DNA of 64,000 bases, taken from NCBI RefSeq assembly GCF_902506455.1, contig NZ_LR733844.1:953269-1017268 (forward strand), written 5' to 3'. The position numbers were made by a program, and so were the translations under genes. The notes under the pieces were generated by a model, which was not told the DNA's origin, did no database searches, and worked only from the letters and a program-made list of their open reading frames with translations. The stretch is from Sphingomonas sp. 8AM (GTDB lineage: Bacteria; Pseudomonadota; Alphaproteobacteria; Sphingomonadales; Sphingomonadaceae). This document shows, piece after piece, positions 1-6,590 of this stretch (the first letter of the stretch is position 1; the number at the start of each line of letters is the position of its first letter).

Positions 1-201
1 CGCCTGCGCGACGAATGCCTCAACGAGACGCTGTTCGTGTCGCTGGGCCATGCCCGCTCAGTGCTGCGGCTCTGGCGCGATGATTACAACCATGTGCGCC
101 CGCATAGTGGTGTTGGCGGGCTGACGCCCGCCGATGCTGCCAAGCGGGTTGTGCAACACCGCCCCGACGGGCACCATGACAACCCCGGACTCCAGTTATG
201 A
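1..201 (+). CDS. IS3-family transposase OrfB, C-terminal end (cut by window edge)
   Basis: Reading frame 1 is open from the first base and ends in TGA at 199-201, giving 66 residues. It begins RLRDECLNE and contains WRDDYNHVRPHSGVGGLTP, the classic end of the DDE integrase core of IS3-family (IS407-like) transposases, where the catalytic Glu lies just before this fragment. The catalytic residues are outside the window, so it cannot be judged intact. The bases just after the stop, about 206-229 and ending in gcacgtca, are a plausible right terminal repeat, but the partner end is not visible. It marks a mobile element at the left edge of an IS-scarred region. Confidence 0.85.
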   Translation, partial: RLRDECLNETLFVSLGHARSVLRLWRDDYNHVRPHSGVGGLTPADAAKRVVQHRPDGHHDNPGLQL

Positions 202-428
202 CTGGAGGAGCTTTGGGGAGCACGTCAATCGCTAGGTAGCCGGACGGCCGTTTCTGAGTCGGTTTCATGCGCTCCGGAGGCTCTTGGCTGCTGTCGAGTG
301 ACAGGGTTGGTCCCGGTCCGCCTGCTCGCGAGCCTAGTCGCGACTGGTGGATCAGTGTAGCCTCGAAAGCCAGGGTCTAGGGCCGAGCGTTTGCTCGAGC
401 CGAAGCCGGAAGCATCGGAGCAACCGCC
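202..428. other. Intergenic stretch with no gene recognised
   Basis: Between the IS3 end and the small ORF before rsgA I see no convincing coding frame on either strand. The overlapping antisense ORF has no recognisable domain and lies within IS-flank sequence. The first 30 bases probably belong to the insertion sequence end. Confidence 0.5.
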
Positions 429-584
429 ATACCACGCAAACCGAATTACGACTTCGAGCGCCGCGAGCGCGAACGGACCAAGGCAACCGAGTCCGCGAAG
501 AAGGCGCAGGCTAAGGCGGATAAGCGGGCGGCTGAGCGCGAAACACCCGACGCGAACCAACCAGCCGAACCGCAAGCCCGCTGA
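429..584 (+). CDS. Small basic, charged protein upstream of rsgA (no standard start codon)
   Basis: The frame encodes about 51 residues starting PRKPNYDFERRERER and continuing with Lys/Ala/Glu repeats, ending in TGA at 582-584, only 7 bases before the rsgA start. The composition resembles short helical Lys/Ala-rich proteins common in sphingomonads that begin M(P/A)RKPNY. In this copy the expected start is ATA at 429-431. The frame has a TAG stop at 378-380 and no ATG, GTG or TTG in between. Either ATA is used weakly, or the start codon has mutated and the gene is decaying. Function is unknown; a nucleic-acid-binding role would only be a guess from charge. Confidence 0.45.
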   Translation: MPRKPNYDFERRERERTKATESAKKAQAKADKRAAERETPDANQPAEPQAR

Positions 585-591
585 TGCGGTG

Positions 592-1614
592 ATGAAAATG
601 TCAGATTCCACTCTCGCGCGGCTCGGCTGGCGGCGCTTCTTCTACGAGCAGGTTTCCGCCGAGCAGAGCCGCGATTGCCAGCCCGTTCGCGTCATATCGG
701 TTCATCGCGGAAGGGTGACCGTTTCCGGTGATGGGTTCGAGGGCTCGATTTCGTCCAGTTTACCCGAGCCGGGGGGAGCGGACGACCGAGCTACCGTCGG
801 CGATTGGCTGCTCATCGATCGGAGCAGCCGCAGCCTCGTGCGAATCCTGGACCGAACGAGCGTGTTTAAGAGGCCTGCACCGGGCGACGATCGCCGGGTC
901 CAGCTCATCGCCGCGAACGTAGACACGCTTTTCATCGTCTCCTCCTGTGATCGGGACTTCAACGTCGCGCGCATCGAGCGCTATCTCGTGCTCGCGCGCG
1001 AGGCCGGGTCGCGACCCGTCGTGGTCCTCACGAAAGCAGACCTGTCGCCTGCGCCCGAGCGCTTCGTCGAGGCGGCGCAAGCGCTCCAGGCGGCGTTGCG
1101 GGTAGAGTTGGTCAACGGGCGTGACCCGACGAGCGCCGCACGTCTCACGGGATATTGCGGCTTCGGAGAGACAGTCGCGCTGGTGGGATCGTCCGGGGTC
1201 GGCAAGTCGACCCTCGTCAACACGCTGAGGGGATCGGACAGTATCGCGACACAGACGGTTCGCGAGGACGACGGTAAGGGTCGGCACACAACGACCGTCC
1301 GAGAGATGCATCGCCTGGATGGGGGCGGCTGGCTCGTCGACACACCGGGCATGCGCGAACTCCAGATGTCCGAAGTGGCCTCCGGCGTGACCGAGGTCTT
1401 CGACGACGTGACGGCAGTGGCGCTCGCGTGCCGGTTCTCGAATTGCACCCATGTAGACGAGCCTGGATGTGCCATCCACGCCGCGATGGCGGCAGGAGAT
1501 ATTGATTCCGCTCGCGTCGAACGATGGCGCAAGCTTGTGCAGGAGGACGCGGCGAACAGCAGCGCCGCGGCGCATCGCCGCTCTCGCCGCGGGAATGTCG
1601 GGAACAGGAGATGA
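592..1614 (+). CDS. rsgA: Ribosome small-subunit-dependent GTPase A
   Basis: This is a circularly permuted GTPase that acts in late maturation of the 30S ribosomal subunit. From ATG 592 it has about 340 residues: an N-terminal OB-fold region, the G4 motif TKAD before the P-loop (as expected for the permuted order), the P-loop GSSGVGKST, the G3 motif DTPGM, and a C-terminal zinc finger with C-x5-C-x-H and a further Cys. The frame is open much further upstream to 391, but that part is low-complexity and overlaps the preceding small ORF in another frame; ATG 592 or ATG 598 fits family length. It may be cotranscribed with the small ORFs on both sides. Confidence 0.92.
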   Translation: MKMSDSTLARLGWRRFFYEQVSAEQSRDCQPVRVISVHRGRVTVSGDGFEGSISSSLPEPGGADDRATVGDWLLIDRSSRSLVRILDRTSVFKRPAPGDDRRVQLIAANVDTLFIVSSCDRDFNVARIERYLVLAREAGSRPVVVLTKADLSPAPERFVEAAQALQAALRVELVNGRDPTSAARLTGYCGFGETVALVGSSGVGKSTLVNTLRGSDSIATQTVREDDGKGRHTTTVREMHRLDGGGWLVDTPGMRELQMSEVASGVTEVFDDVTAVALACRFSNCTHVDEPGCAIHAAMAAGDIDSARVERWRKLVQEDAANSSAAAHRRSRRGNVGNRR

Positions 1615-1617
1615 CGA

Positions 1618-1773
1618 GTGGCTGATCTTTATTTACGGGCGCTGGAATCGGAGCGTAAACGGCTATGGGCCGAATGCCGGTTGAAGGGGCTCGCGAAGGG
1701 CACGCCGGAACGGCTGCGGATCGAAGAGATCGACAGGTTGTTGACGCAGCACCGCGAGAAATCGGCCGGCTAG
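1618..1773 (+). CDS. Small hypothetical protein after rsgA (GTG start)
   Basis: A GTG at 1618 preceded by a strong AGGAG Shine-Dalgarno sequence (1606-1610, seven-base spacer) opens a 51-codon frame beginning VADLYLRALESERKRLW and ending TAG at 1771-1773. It starts 4 bases after the rsgA stop, so it is very likely in the same transcript. The product is charged and probably alpha-helical, with no signal peptide, membrane segment or domain I recognise. The good ribosome-binding site and coherent composition make it more credible than a chance frame. Confidence 0.55.
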   Translation: MADLYLRALESERKRLWAECRLKGLAKGTPERLRIEEIDRLLTQHREKSAG

Positions 1774-1873
1774 TTTTGTCCGGAGCAACAGTCGGCCTGC
1801 AAGAACTTACGCGTGGTGAAGTCCCAAGCTCCAGGTCGGATCCGAAAACGCAGCCTGATCAACGCTGCCTCTT

Positions 1874-2203
1874 TGAGCTGCTGCCGGTCTCGTGGACACC
1901 AAGGTAAGGTGTTTTCAGACCGGAGGGTGTGAATGCAACGACGGACATTCAGCCTCAGGTTCAAGCTGGAGGCGGTCAAGCTGGTTCGGGAGCGCGAGGA
2001 GCTTCTCCTCGCTAAAGACCGAGAGGATCGGGCGCAGAACCTACCGCACGCGCAACCACGCAAAGGCCGGCGTGTTCGTTAACATCGTGCGCTTCTACAA
2101 TCCGACGCGGCGCCGCTTGACCCTGGGCTATCTTAGCCCCAGGGACTCCGAACGGGAGGCGCAGGTAGCTTAATCTTGTGTCCACGAGACCGGCAGCAGC
2201 TCA
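1874..2203 (+). mobile_element. 330-bp internally deleted IS3-family element with perfect 26-bp terminal inverted repeats
   Basis: The element is bounded by TGAGCTGCTGCCGGTCTCGT... at 1874-1899 and its exact reverse complement at 2178-2203. Inside, ATG 1933 opens MQRRTFSLRFKLEAVKLVRE, the start of an IS3 OrfA, which is quickly lost into an unrelated frame ending TAA near 2080. In another frame IVRFYNPTRRRLTLGYLSP, the last part of an IS3 OrfB, runs to TAA at 2171-2173. About 1 kb between them is deleted, so the element cannot move itself but keeps both ends. No clear target-site duplication is visible. It sits in the 3' part of the small minus-strand gene at 2170-2334. Confidence 0.8.
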
Positions 2204-2334
2204 GCTGGCAGCCTCTCACCACACCATGCATAGTAGGACAGGCACTGCTGTGCAGAACCAATGCTGATCCAGTATTCATCGAAGCGGCTGTCGTAGTGGA
2301 CCGAAGCCGAAGCCTTTTGGCGATGTTGGTCCAT
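2170..2334 (-). pseudogene. Small CPWCG-type protein (DUF6980-like), truncated by the IS3-derived element
   Basis: Reading leftward from ATG 2334 the frame gives 54 residues: MDQHRQK..., then FDEYWISIGSAQQ and YYAWCGERLP. The EYW...CPWCGxKLP pattern is typical of small bacterial proteins such as DUF6980, where the Cys pair probably binds metal; here the first Cys of the pair is Tyr or Ala. After ERLPA the reading enters the terminal inverted repeat of the IS element and stops at 2170, so the natural C-terminus is lost. An in-frame TGA lies just before the ATG, so the N-terminus may also be damaged. It is probably a dead fragment. Confidence 0.5.
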
Positions 2335-2456
2335 GTGGCCGGGTCAGACGGGAACGATGCTTGTGAGTGGTCGCGGGGCGGCTTGGCCAGCCATCGCAAG
2401 ATGGCGCGGCCCGGGAACGGCAGCTGGCGAGCAGTCGCGATCTCCGCTGGCGATGT

Positions 2457-2717
2457 TTAGCGGTGATCGACAAGAAGCGCGAACAACTGATCGAGATTGT
2501 GCTGCGCATCCTGCACGACCGGATTATCCGCGTTGCCCGCCAGCGACAACGGCTTGCTCATGATGTCGTGCAGCCCCTCGGTCTCGACGTCGGTCAGCAG
2601 GTTCCGCTTCCGCAGAACGATGGCCAAGCTCAGGATCCCGTTGAACGCTGCCACGTCGAGCGCTTGCTGGGCTTCCAGCAACTGCTGCGCGGTCAGATCA
2701 TGTTCCTGCTGCGTCAT
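2457..2717 (-). CDS. Hypothetical protein, 86 residues
   Basis: This is an all-soluble, probably alpha-helical protein starting MTQQEHDLTAQQLLEAQQ and ending QLFALLVDHR. There is no signal peptide, membrane segment, or catalytic or metal-binding motif. Its Leu/Gln/Asp content and coherent hydrophobic spacing suggest a genuine protein. It lies between IS debris and another small hypothetical gene on the same strand. I cannot assign a function. Confidence 0.6.
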   Translation of the reverse strand: MTQQEHDLTAQQLLEAQQALDVAAFNGILSLAIVLRKRNLLTDVETEGLHDIMSKPLSLAGNADNPVVQDAQHNLDQLFALLVDHR

Positions 2718-2800
2718 GCGAGCCTCTCATCGGTTGCCGGGGCATGCCCCTGCTCATATGAACACTTGGCGCATGTCACCCGCGGGAGACTTGAACGACT

Positions 2801-3010
2801 TTACTTGGAAGCGAACTGTCCGGCCTCTGCGCCGAATTGCTGCTTGGCGTGCGCACGTGCGGCCACGGCGCTCTTGAACATCTCGGGCTGAAGGGCCGAT
2901 GTTACGATCGGGTAGTTCTGCGAATTGAAGCGCGTGTCGCGGATGGTAATGCGAAACTGGCCGTCCGCGTCTTTGGCGATCAGAAATGGTGCGACTAGTT
3001 TTCTGGACAT
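2801..3010 (-). CDS. Hypothetical protein, 69 residues
   Basis: Starting at ATG 3010, the product reads MSRKLVAPFLIAKDADGQF... and ends KQQFGAEAGQFASK. The composition is compact and globular with alternating hydrophobic and charged residues and no secretion or membrane signal. An upstream ATG at 3023 in another frame is less likely because this frame gives a cleaner protein. It lies on the same strand as cspA, about 130 bases downstream of the cspA stop, and is separated from it by a strong terminator hairpin, so it is probably transcribed independently. Function unknown. Confidence 0.6.
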   Translation of the reverse strand: MSRKLVAPFLIAKDADGQFRITIRDTRFNSQNYPIVTSALQPEMFKSAVAARAHAKQQFGAEAGQFASK

Positions 3011-3107
3011 AACAGCCTTTCATAGCCGGCGGCGGCTGCCACCGCTCCAGGCGTCACGTAGCCGGGCGGTCTGGTAGAACGGTCTTGAGTATACGCGAGA
3101 TCAGAAA

Positions 3108-3132
3108 GCGGCGGATGCGAAGCATCCGCCGC
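3108..3132 (-). terminator. Rho-independent terminator of cspA
   Basis: A perfect 11-bp stem (GCGGCGGATGC / GCATCCGCCGC) with a 3-base loop is followed, in the minus-strand direction, by TTTCTGAT. It sits just after the cspA stop codon, so it should end the cspA transcript. Confidence 0.85.
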
Positions 3133-3138
3133 AGACCG

Positions 3139-3345
3139 TCAGGCGTCCTGCAGGTTCACAGCAGACGTCTTGCCACGACGATCGGTCTCGAGCTCATAGG
3201 AGACGCGCTGGTCCTTGTTGAGCGTCGTCATGCCTGCGCGTTCTACGGCCGAGATGTGGACGAAAGCGTCGCCGTTGCCGTTTTCCGGCGCGATGAAGCC
3301 ATAGCCCTTGTCATTGTTAAAGAATTTTACGGTGCCAGTGATCAT
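3139..3345 (-). CDS. cspA: Cold-shock domain protein (CspA family)
   Basis: This 68-residue single-domain RNA chaperone contains both nucleic-acid-binding motifs: RNP1 as KGYGFI and RNP2 as DAFVHIS. It binds single-stranded RNA and prevents secondary structure during cold or stationary stress. The frame is open to 3384, but MITGTVKFF at 3345 is the canonical start and gives the usual family length. The roughly 200-base leader between this start and the IS3 fragment at 3593 may contain the long 5' leader typical of such genes, although no specific cold box was recognised. A strong terminator follows. Confidence 0.95.
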   Translation of the reverse strand: MITGTVKFFNNDKGYGFIAPENGNGDAFVHISAVERAGMTTLNKDQRVSYELETDRRGKTSAVNLQDA

Positions 3346-3592
3346 GAGATTTTCCTTGTCCCACGGGTGTCGGGCATGCGCCAAAGCGGCACATCCCGGC
3401 GTCTTGAAGCTAGAAAGGACAAAGGGAAGAGCCGAAGCGGCCCATCATCCGTCGCAGGCGACGTTCAGCGATTTCGCTATAGAGCTGCTTGAAAAAATTT
3501 GCAAGTTCCGCGAACAGCACCGACGTAAGCCGAGGGACAATCAGGCGTTGTTTTGCATCGGACTTGCCCCGTTGAAGTGGAGAGGCATTTGC

Positions 3593-4012
3593 TCAGCGTG
3601 ACACGTTTCGTTCGCGCTGCGCTGGGGTGGTGTAATCAAGCGCGGAGTGGCGCCGGACAGGATTGTAGAGGCCGTCGATATAGTGGGCAATGGCCGTTGC
3701 GGCCTCGGCACGTGTGTAGAAGACCGTTCGCCAGACGACTTCGAATTTGATCGTCTTGAAGACCGTCTCGACCATGGCATTGTCGTAGCGATTTCCCTTT
3801 TCCGACATGGAGATGCGGATACCGTAGCGGCGCAATTCGGTCTGGTACTCCACGAAACAATATTGGCTGCCGCGGTCCGAATGATGAATGAGCCCGTCGG
3901 GCGGACGCTGCATGAAGAGGGCCTTGCGCAGGGCCGCAAGCGCCAGGTCGCGGTGCAGGCGGTCGCCGACAGTCCAGCCGACGACGCGGCGATCACCACC
4001 GACGGCCTGCGT
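3593..4012 (-). pseudogene. IS3-family transposase OrfB, 5'-truncated fragment
   Basis: Minus-strand reading gives RRVVGWTVGDRL, then HHSDRGSQYC (second catalytic Asp region), MSEKGNRYDNAMVE (catalytic Glu region) and YNPVRRHSALDYTTP near the stop at 3593. The N-terminal half with the first Asp and the entire OrfA are missing; the homology ends near 4012, where an IS6-type sequence on the opposite strand begins. The bases just after the stop, about 3545-3590, probably hold the remaining terminal repeat (cccgttgaagtggagag). It is inactive, and a relic of insertion just upstream of cspA. Confidence 0.85.
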
Positions 4013-4018
4013 AGCTAG

Positions 4019-4285
4019 CGGGCCGCGATGAACGAGCTTGGCAACGCCGAGAAGCACGAGGTGGGCCGCCGGGCGAATAACCGGGTCGAGAACAGCCATC
4101 TGCGTTTCCGACGATGGGAGCGGGCGATGCTGCGGTTTCGGCAAATGAAGACGCTACGGAAGTTCGCTTCCGTCCACGCCAACGTCCACAACCACTTCAG
4201 CCTGGAGCGCCACCTCATCGATCGACAGACCTACCGGGAACGACGATCCGCCGCACTGGCGGAGTGGCAGGCGCTCGTCAGCTGA
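4019..4285 (+). pseudogene. IS6-family transposase, C-terminal fragment
   Basis: From about 4019 the plus strand encodes RAAMNELGNAEKHEVGRRANN, then NRVENSHLRFRRWERAMLRF and KFASVHANVHNHFSLERHL, ending TGA at 4283-4285. This is the typical last third of IS6-family transposases, including the Glu-containing NRVENSH region. An in-frame TAG at 4016-4018 sits where the conserved Tyr codon of SYRAAM would be, and everything upstream is the IS3 fragment on the other strand. The element is therefore a fragment created by recombination or deletion between two insertion sequences. Confidence 0.85.
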
Positions 4286-4541
4286 AGGTCGCCGTCAACG
4301 ACCGAAGTGCATCGTGTGGAGAGCGTTTCGCATTAGACTGACAGCACCGCCAGAAATCGCCTCCGGGACGGTGATTTGTAGCGACTTTTCGCTTCAAGAT
4401 GCGCCCCGACCAACGTTCCAGCCGACATTCTCTCTCGCGTGCGGGGTGCGACCTGCGCCTAATCGTCGCGCGCGGCTGATTGCTGCAAGGCCGTTTTCAG
4501 GACGCATCATACATCGGGAGTCGCCGTGTCCGGCTTGTGCG

Positions 4542-6200
4542 CTATGCCACCATCGCACGCGACGGCGCAGGAACGAGGCCGTGAGCCTCGAAGCGCCACG
4601 TGCCTGCGGCGCCGTCGATGAGCAGGTCCAGCGCCGCGTCGACGGACTGCGGAGAGGGCAGGTGCGACGCAAGGCCGGTCGGGACGGGGCCGTGGTCGAT
4701 CGTGAAGTACGGTGCGCCCGGTGCCGGTTTGATGGCGAACACCGCCCATGACGGGTGCGCGTCATCGCTGGCGGTCCCGGACGTGCGGATAACGTGCTGA
4801 AGCGCGCGGCGTGCGCAGGCGTCCGCTACGAGTGCGCAGTCGTCCGGCTCGCCGACGATCAGCAGCGGGCGGCCTGTGACCGGCACGCAGGGCGCTTCGA
4901 CCGTCGATGCACCGTAAAGGAGCCGGTTCGCGCGCCGCCACCAGCCGGGTTCGGCGGTGACCGGGTGACGGGGCTCGCCGCGCGGCAAGGCGCGCCACAG
5001 CGCGGCGAGGGCGGTCGGGCGTGGCGTGCCCGACGAAAGATCGAAGACGCCGGGCTCGTACGTGTCTCCGCCGGTCAGGAGCGTGTTCCAGCCATAGCTG
5101 CCCAGCAGCGACCAGGCAGTGACCGCGCGCACGTCGATCCCGTCGTCGCGCGCCACCGCCGCCGCGTCCCACGCCTCGGCGGCCCAGCGAAGCTGTTCGT
5201 CACGGGTCGAGCCGTTATGGACCTCGGTGATTGCGATCGGAATGGCGTAGCGCTCCCATACCTCGCGTATCGCGCCGGCGAGGCCGCCCGGCACGGCGTC
5301 CAGCACGCGCACCGCCTCGGTATCGGCAAAGACGAGCTTATCGTTGCCGCCGTGCAGATGCGCGGGGTAGCGGGTGATGCGGTGGTCGAGGAACCGGTCG
5401 CTGGTCAGATAATGGTTGAGGCCGATGATGTCGGGCGGGCAGGGATCGTCGGCGATGCGGCACACGCGGTCGCAAAGGCCCAGCCGCGCGAACGTTGCCC
5501 ACAACGGATGATGCCGGTCGACATGGCCGCAAAGTAGATCCCAGCTGGCCCAGCGCCGCAGATTGTCGTGCGCCGCCTGCGCCGCGACCGAAGCGGACGC
5601 ATGGGTACGCCCGAGATCCTCGGTCTGGATCAGCCGCGCGGCCGGGTTGACGCGCCGGATCGCGCGCATCGCCGCGCGGGTCGCGTCTATCTGGTTAATC
5701 AGCGCGCGCCAGAATGCGTGCTCGCTACGTTCGTGCGGATACCAGTGACCGTAAAGCGCCGAAAAGCGGGCGGTGGTCAGCGGCTCGTTGACCGGTGTCC
5801 AGTCCTCTACCCAGTCGAAGCGCTCGGCCACCAGCCCGGCGAACTGGCCCAGTCCGTTGGCGAAGCCGGGGTCGAGCAGATTGGTGTGGTGCGGCCCGCT
5901 GCCGTGATGGACGAGCCCGACGATCGGCCGGATACCCAGGTCCCGCAGCCGGGCGAGGCGCGCGTCGGCCCAGGACCAGTCGGGGGTGGCGCCCGGCGTC
6001 GCCTGCGTCCGCTCCCACAACACGGGGTAGCGAAGCGCGCGCAGGCCGAGGCCGGCAAACAGGTCGAGGTCGCCGATACGGTTGTGATGGCCGCTTAGAA
6101 TCGTTTGGTCGCGATAGCCGTCGCGCGTCCGGTTCACGGTGCATTCGATCCCGCCCCACAGTTCGAGCGGCGACGGTGTCGTGGCGCAAGCTTGCGTCAT
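4542..6200 (-). CDS. GH1-like (family 1 glycosidase) protein with a shortened sugar-nucleotide-reductase-like tail
   Basis: The 552-residue protein has an N-terminal TIM-barrel of the GH1/GH-A type (about 1-410): DWTPVNEP near residue 139 carries the presumed acid/base Glu, and IAITEVHNG near residue 326 the presumed nucleophile. From about 443, RPLLIVGEPDD opens a Rossmann-like segment that resembles the beginning of RmlD-type dTDP-4-dehydrorhamnose reductases, but only about 110 residues remain, with no clear YxxxK motif. GH1-RmlD fusions are known in related bacteria; this one looks reduced. No signal peptide, so cytoplasmic. Its ATG overlaps the stop of the preceding gene (ATGA), indicating coupling in the mutase operon. 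Substrate unknown. Confidence 0.75.
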   Translation of the reverse strand: MTQACATTPSPLELWGGIECTVNRTRDGYRDQTILSGHHNRIGDLDLFAGLGLRALRYPVLWERTQATPGATPDWSWADARLARLRDLGIRPIVGLVHHGSGPHHTNLLDPGFANGLGQFAGLVAERFDWVEDWTPVNEPLTTARFSALYGHWYPHERSEHAFWRALINQIDATRAAMRAIRRVNPAARLIQTEDLGRTHASASVAAQAAHDNLRRWASWDLLCGHVDRHHPLWATFARLGLCDRVCRIADDPCPPDIIGLNHYLTSDRFLDHRITRYPAHLHGGNDKLVFADTEAVRVLDAVPGGLAGAIREVWERYAIPIAITEVHNGSTRDEQLRWAAEAWDAAAVARDDGIDVRAVTAWSLLGSYGWNTLLTGGDTYEPGVFDLSSGTPRPTALAALWRALPRGEPRHPVTAEPGWWRRANRLLYGASTVEAPCVPVTGRPLLIVGEPDDCALVADACARRALQHVIRTSGTASDDAHPSWAVFAIKPAPGAPYFTIDHGPVPTGLASHLPSPQSVDAALDLLIDGAAGTWRFEAHGLVPAPSRAMVA

Positions 6201-6577
6201 GGGTGCGTCGTCCGCCCGCGCAGCATATCGCCAAGCGCCTCGACCACCTGAAATGCGGCATAGGGCGCCGCGAGGCTGCGCAGCAGGCCGACCGCCGGCA
6301 CCGGCGACGCGGAGGCGGCGTGGACGACCAGCACCGCCAGCGCGCCGCGCGCGGCGGCGTCGGCCAGCATGTGGCCGCCGGTCGCCTGCATGGCGTGGCT
6401 GACGACCGCCGCGTCGAGCGGTCGATCGTCCGCTGGCGCTGCGCCTGCGGCGATCGTTGCAGGATCCACCACGATCGCGCCGGCCGCCGTCATCACCGTC
6501 GAGAGATAGGCTCGCTGGAACCCGTCTTCGTGTGCGATGAGAATACGCAGCCCGGCCAGCTCATGGGCGATCAGCAT
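6197..6577 (-). CDS. Receiver-like protein without the phosphoacceptor Asp
   Basis: From ATG 6577 the protein has 126 residues and starts MLIAHELAGLRILIAHEDG, matching the beginning of CheY-like receiver domains with the acidic pair (Glu/Asp after beta 1). The position where receiver domains carry the phosphorylated Asp (DAAVLD...) reads DAAVVSHAM, so the Asp is replaced by Ser or His, and the conserved Lys near the end is also absent. It is therefore probably a non-phosphorylatable binding or regulatory module. It lies 13 bases after the GT-mutase fusion and overlaps the GH1-like gene by ATGA, so the three genes form one operon. The longer upstream frame overlaps the mutase gene and is less likely. 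Confidence 0.6.
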   Translation of the reverse strand: MLIAHELAGLRILIAHEDGFQRAYLSTVMTAAGAIVVDPATIAAGAAPADDRPLDAAVVSHAMQATGGHMLADAAARGALAVLVVHAASASPVPAVGLLRSLAAPYAAFQVVEALGDMLRGRTTHP

Positions 6578-6590
6578 CGTGCGCGTTCCG

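Noticed and set aside
2133..2399. 88-codon minus-strand frame beginning MRWLAKPPRDH
   Set aside because: It overlaps in another frame the better-supported CPWCG-type fragment and ends inside the IS element.
3346..3592. Riboswitch or thermosensor in the cspA leader
   Set aside because: The leader is long enough, but I could not identify a cold box or a convincing conserved structure by eye; RNA folding and comparison would be needed.
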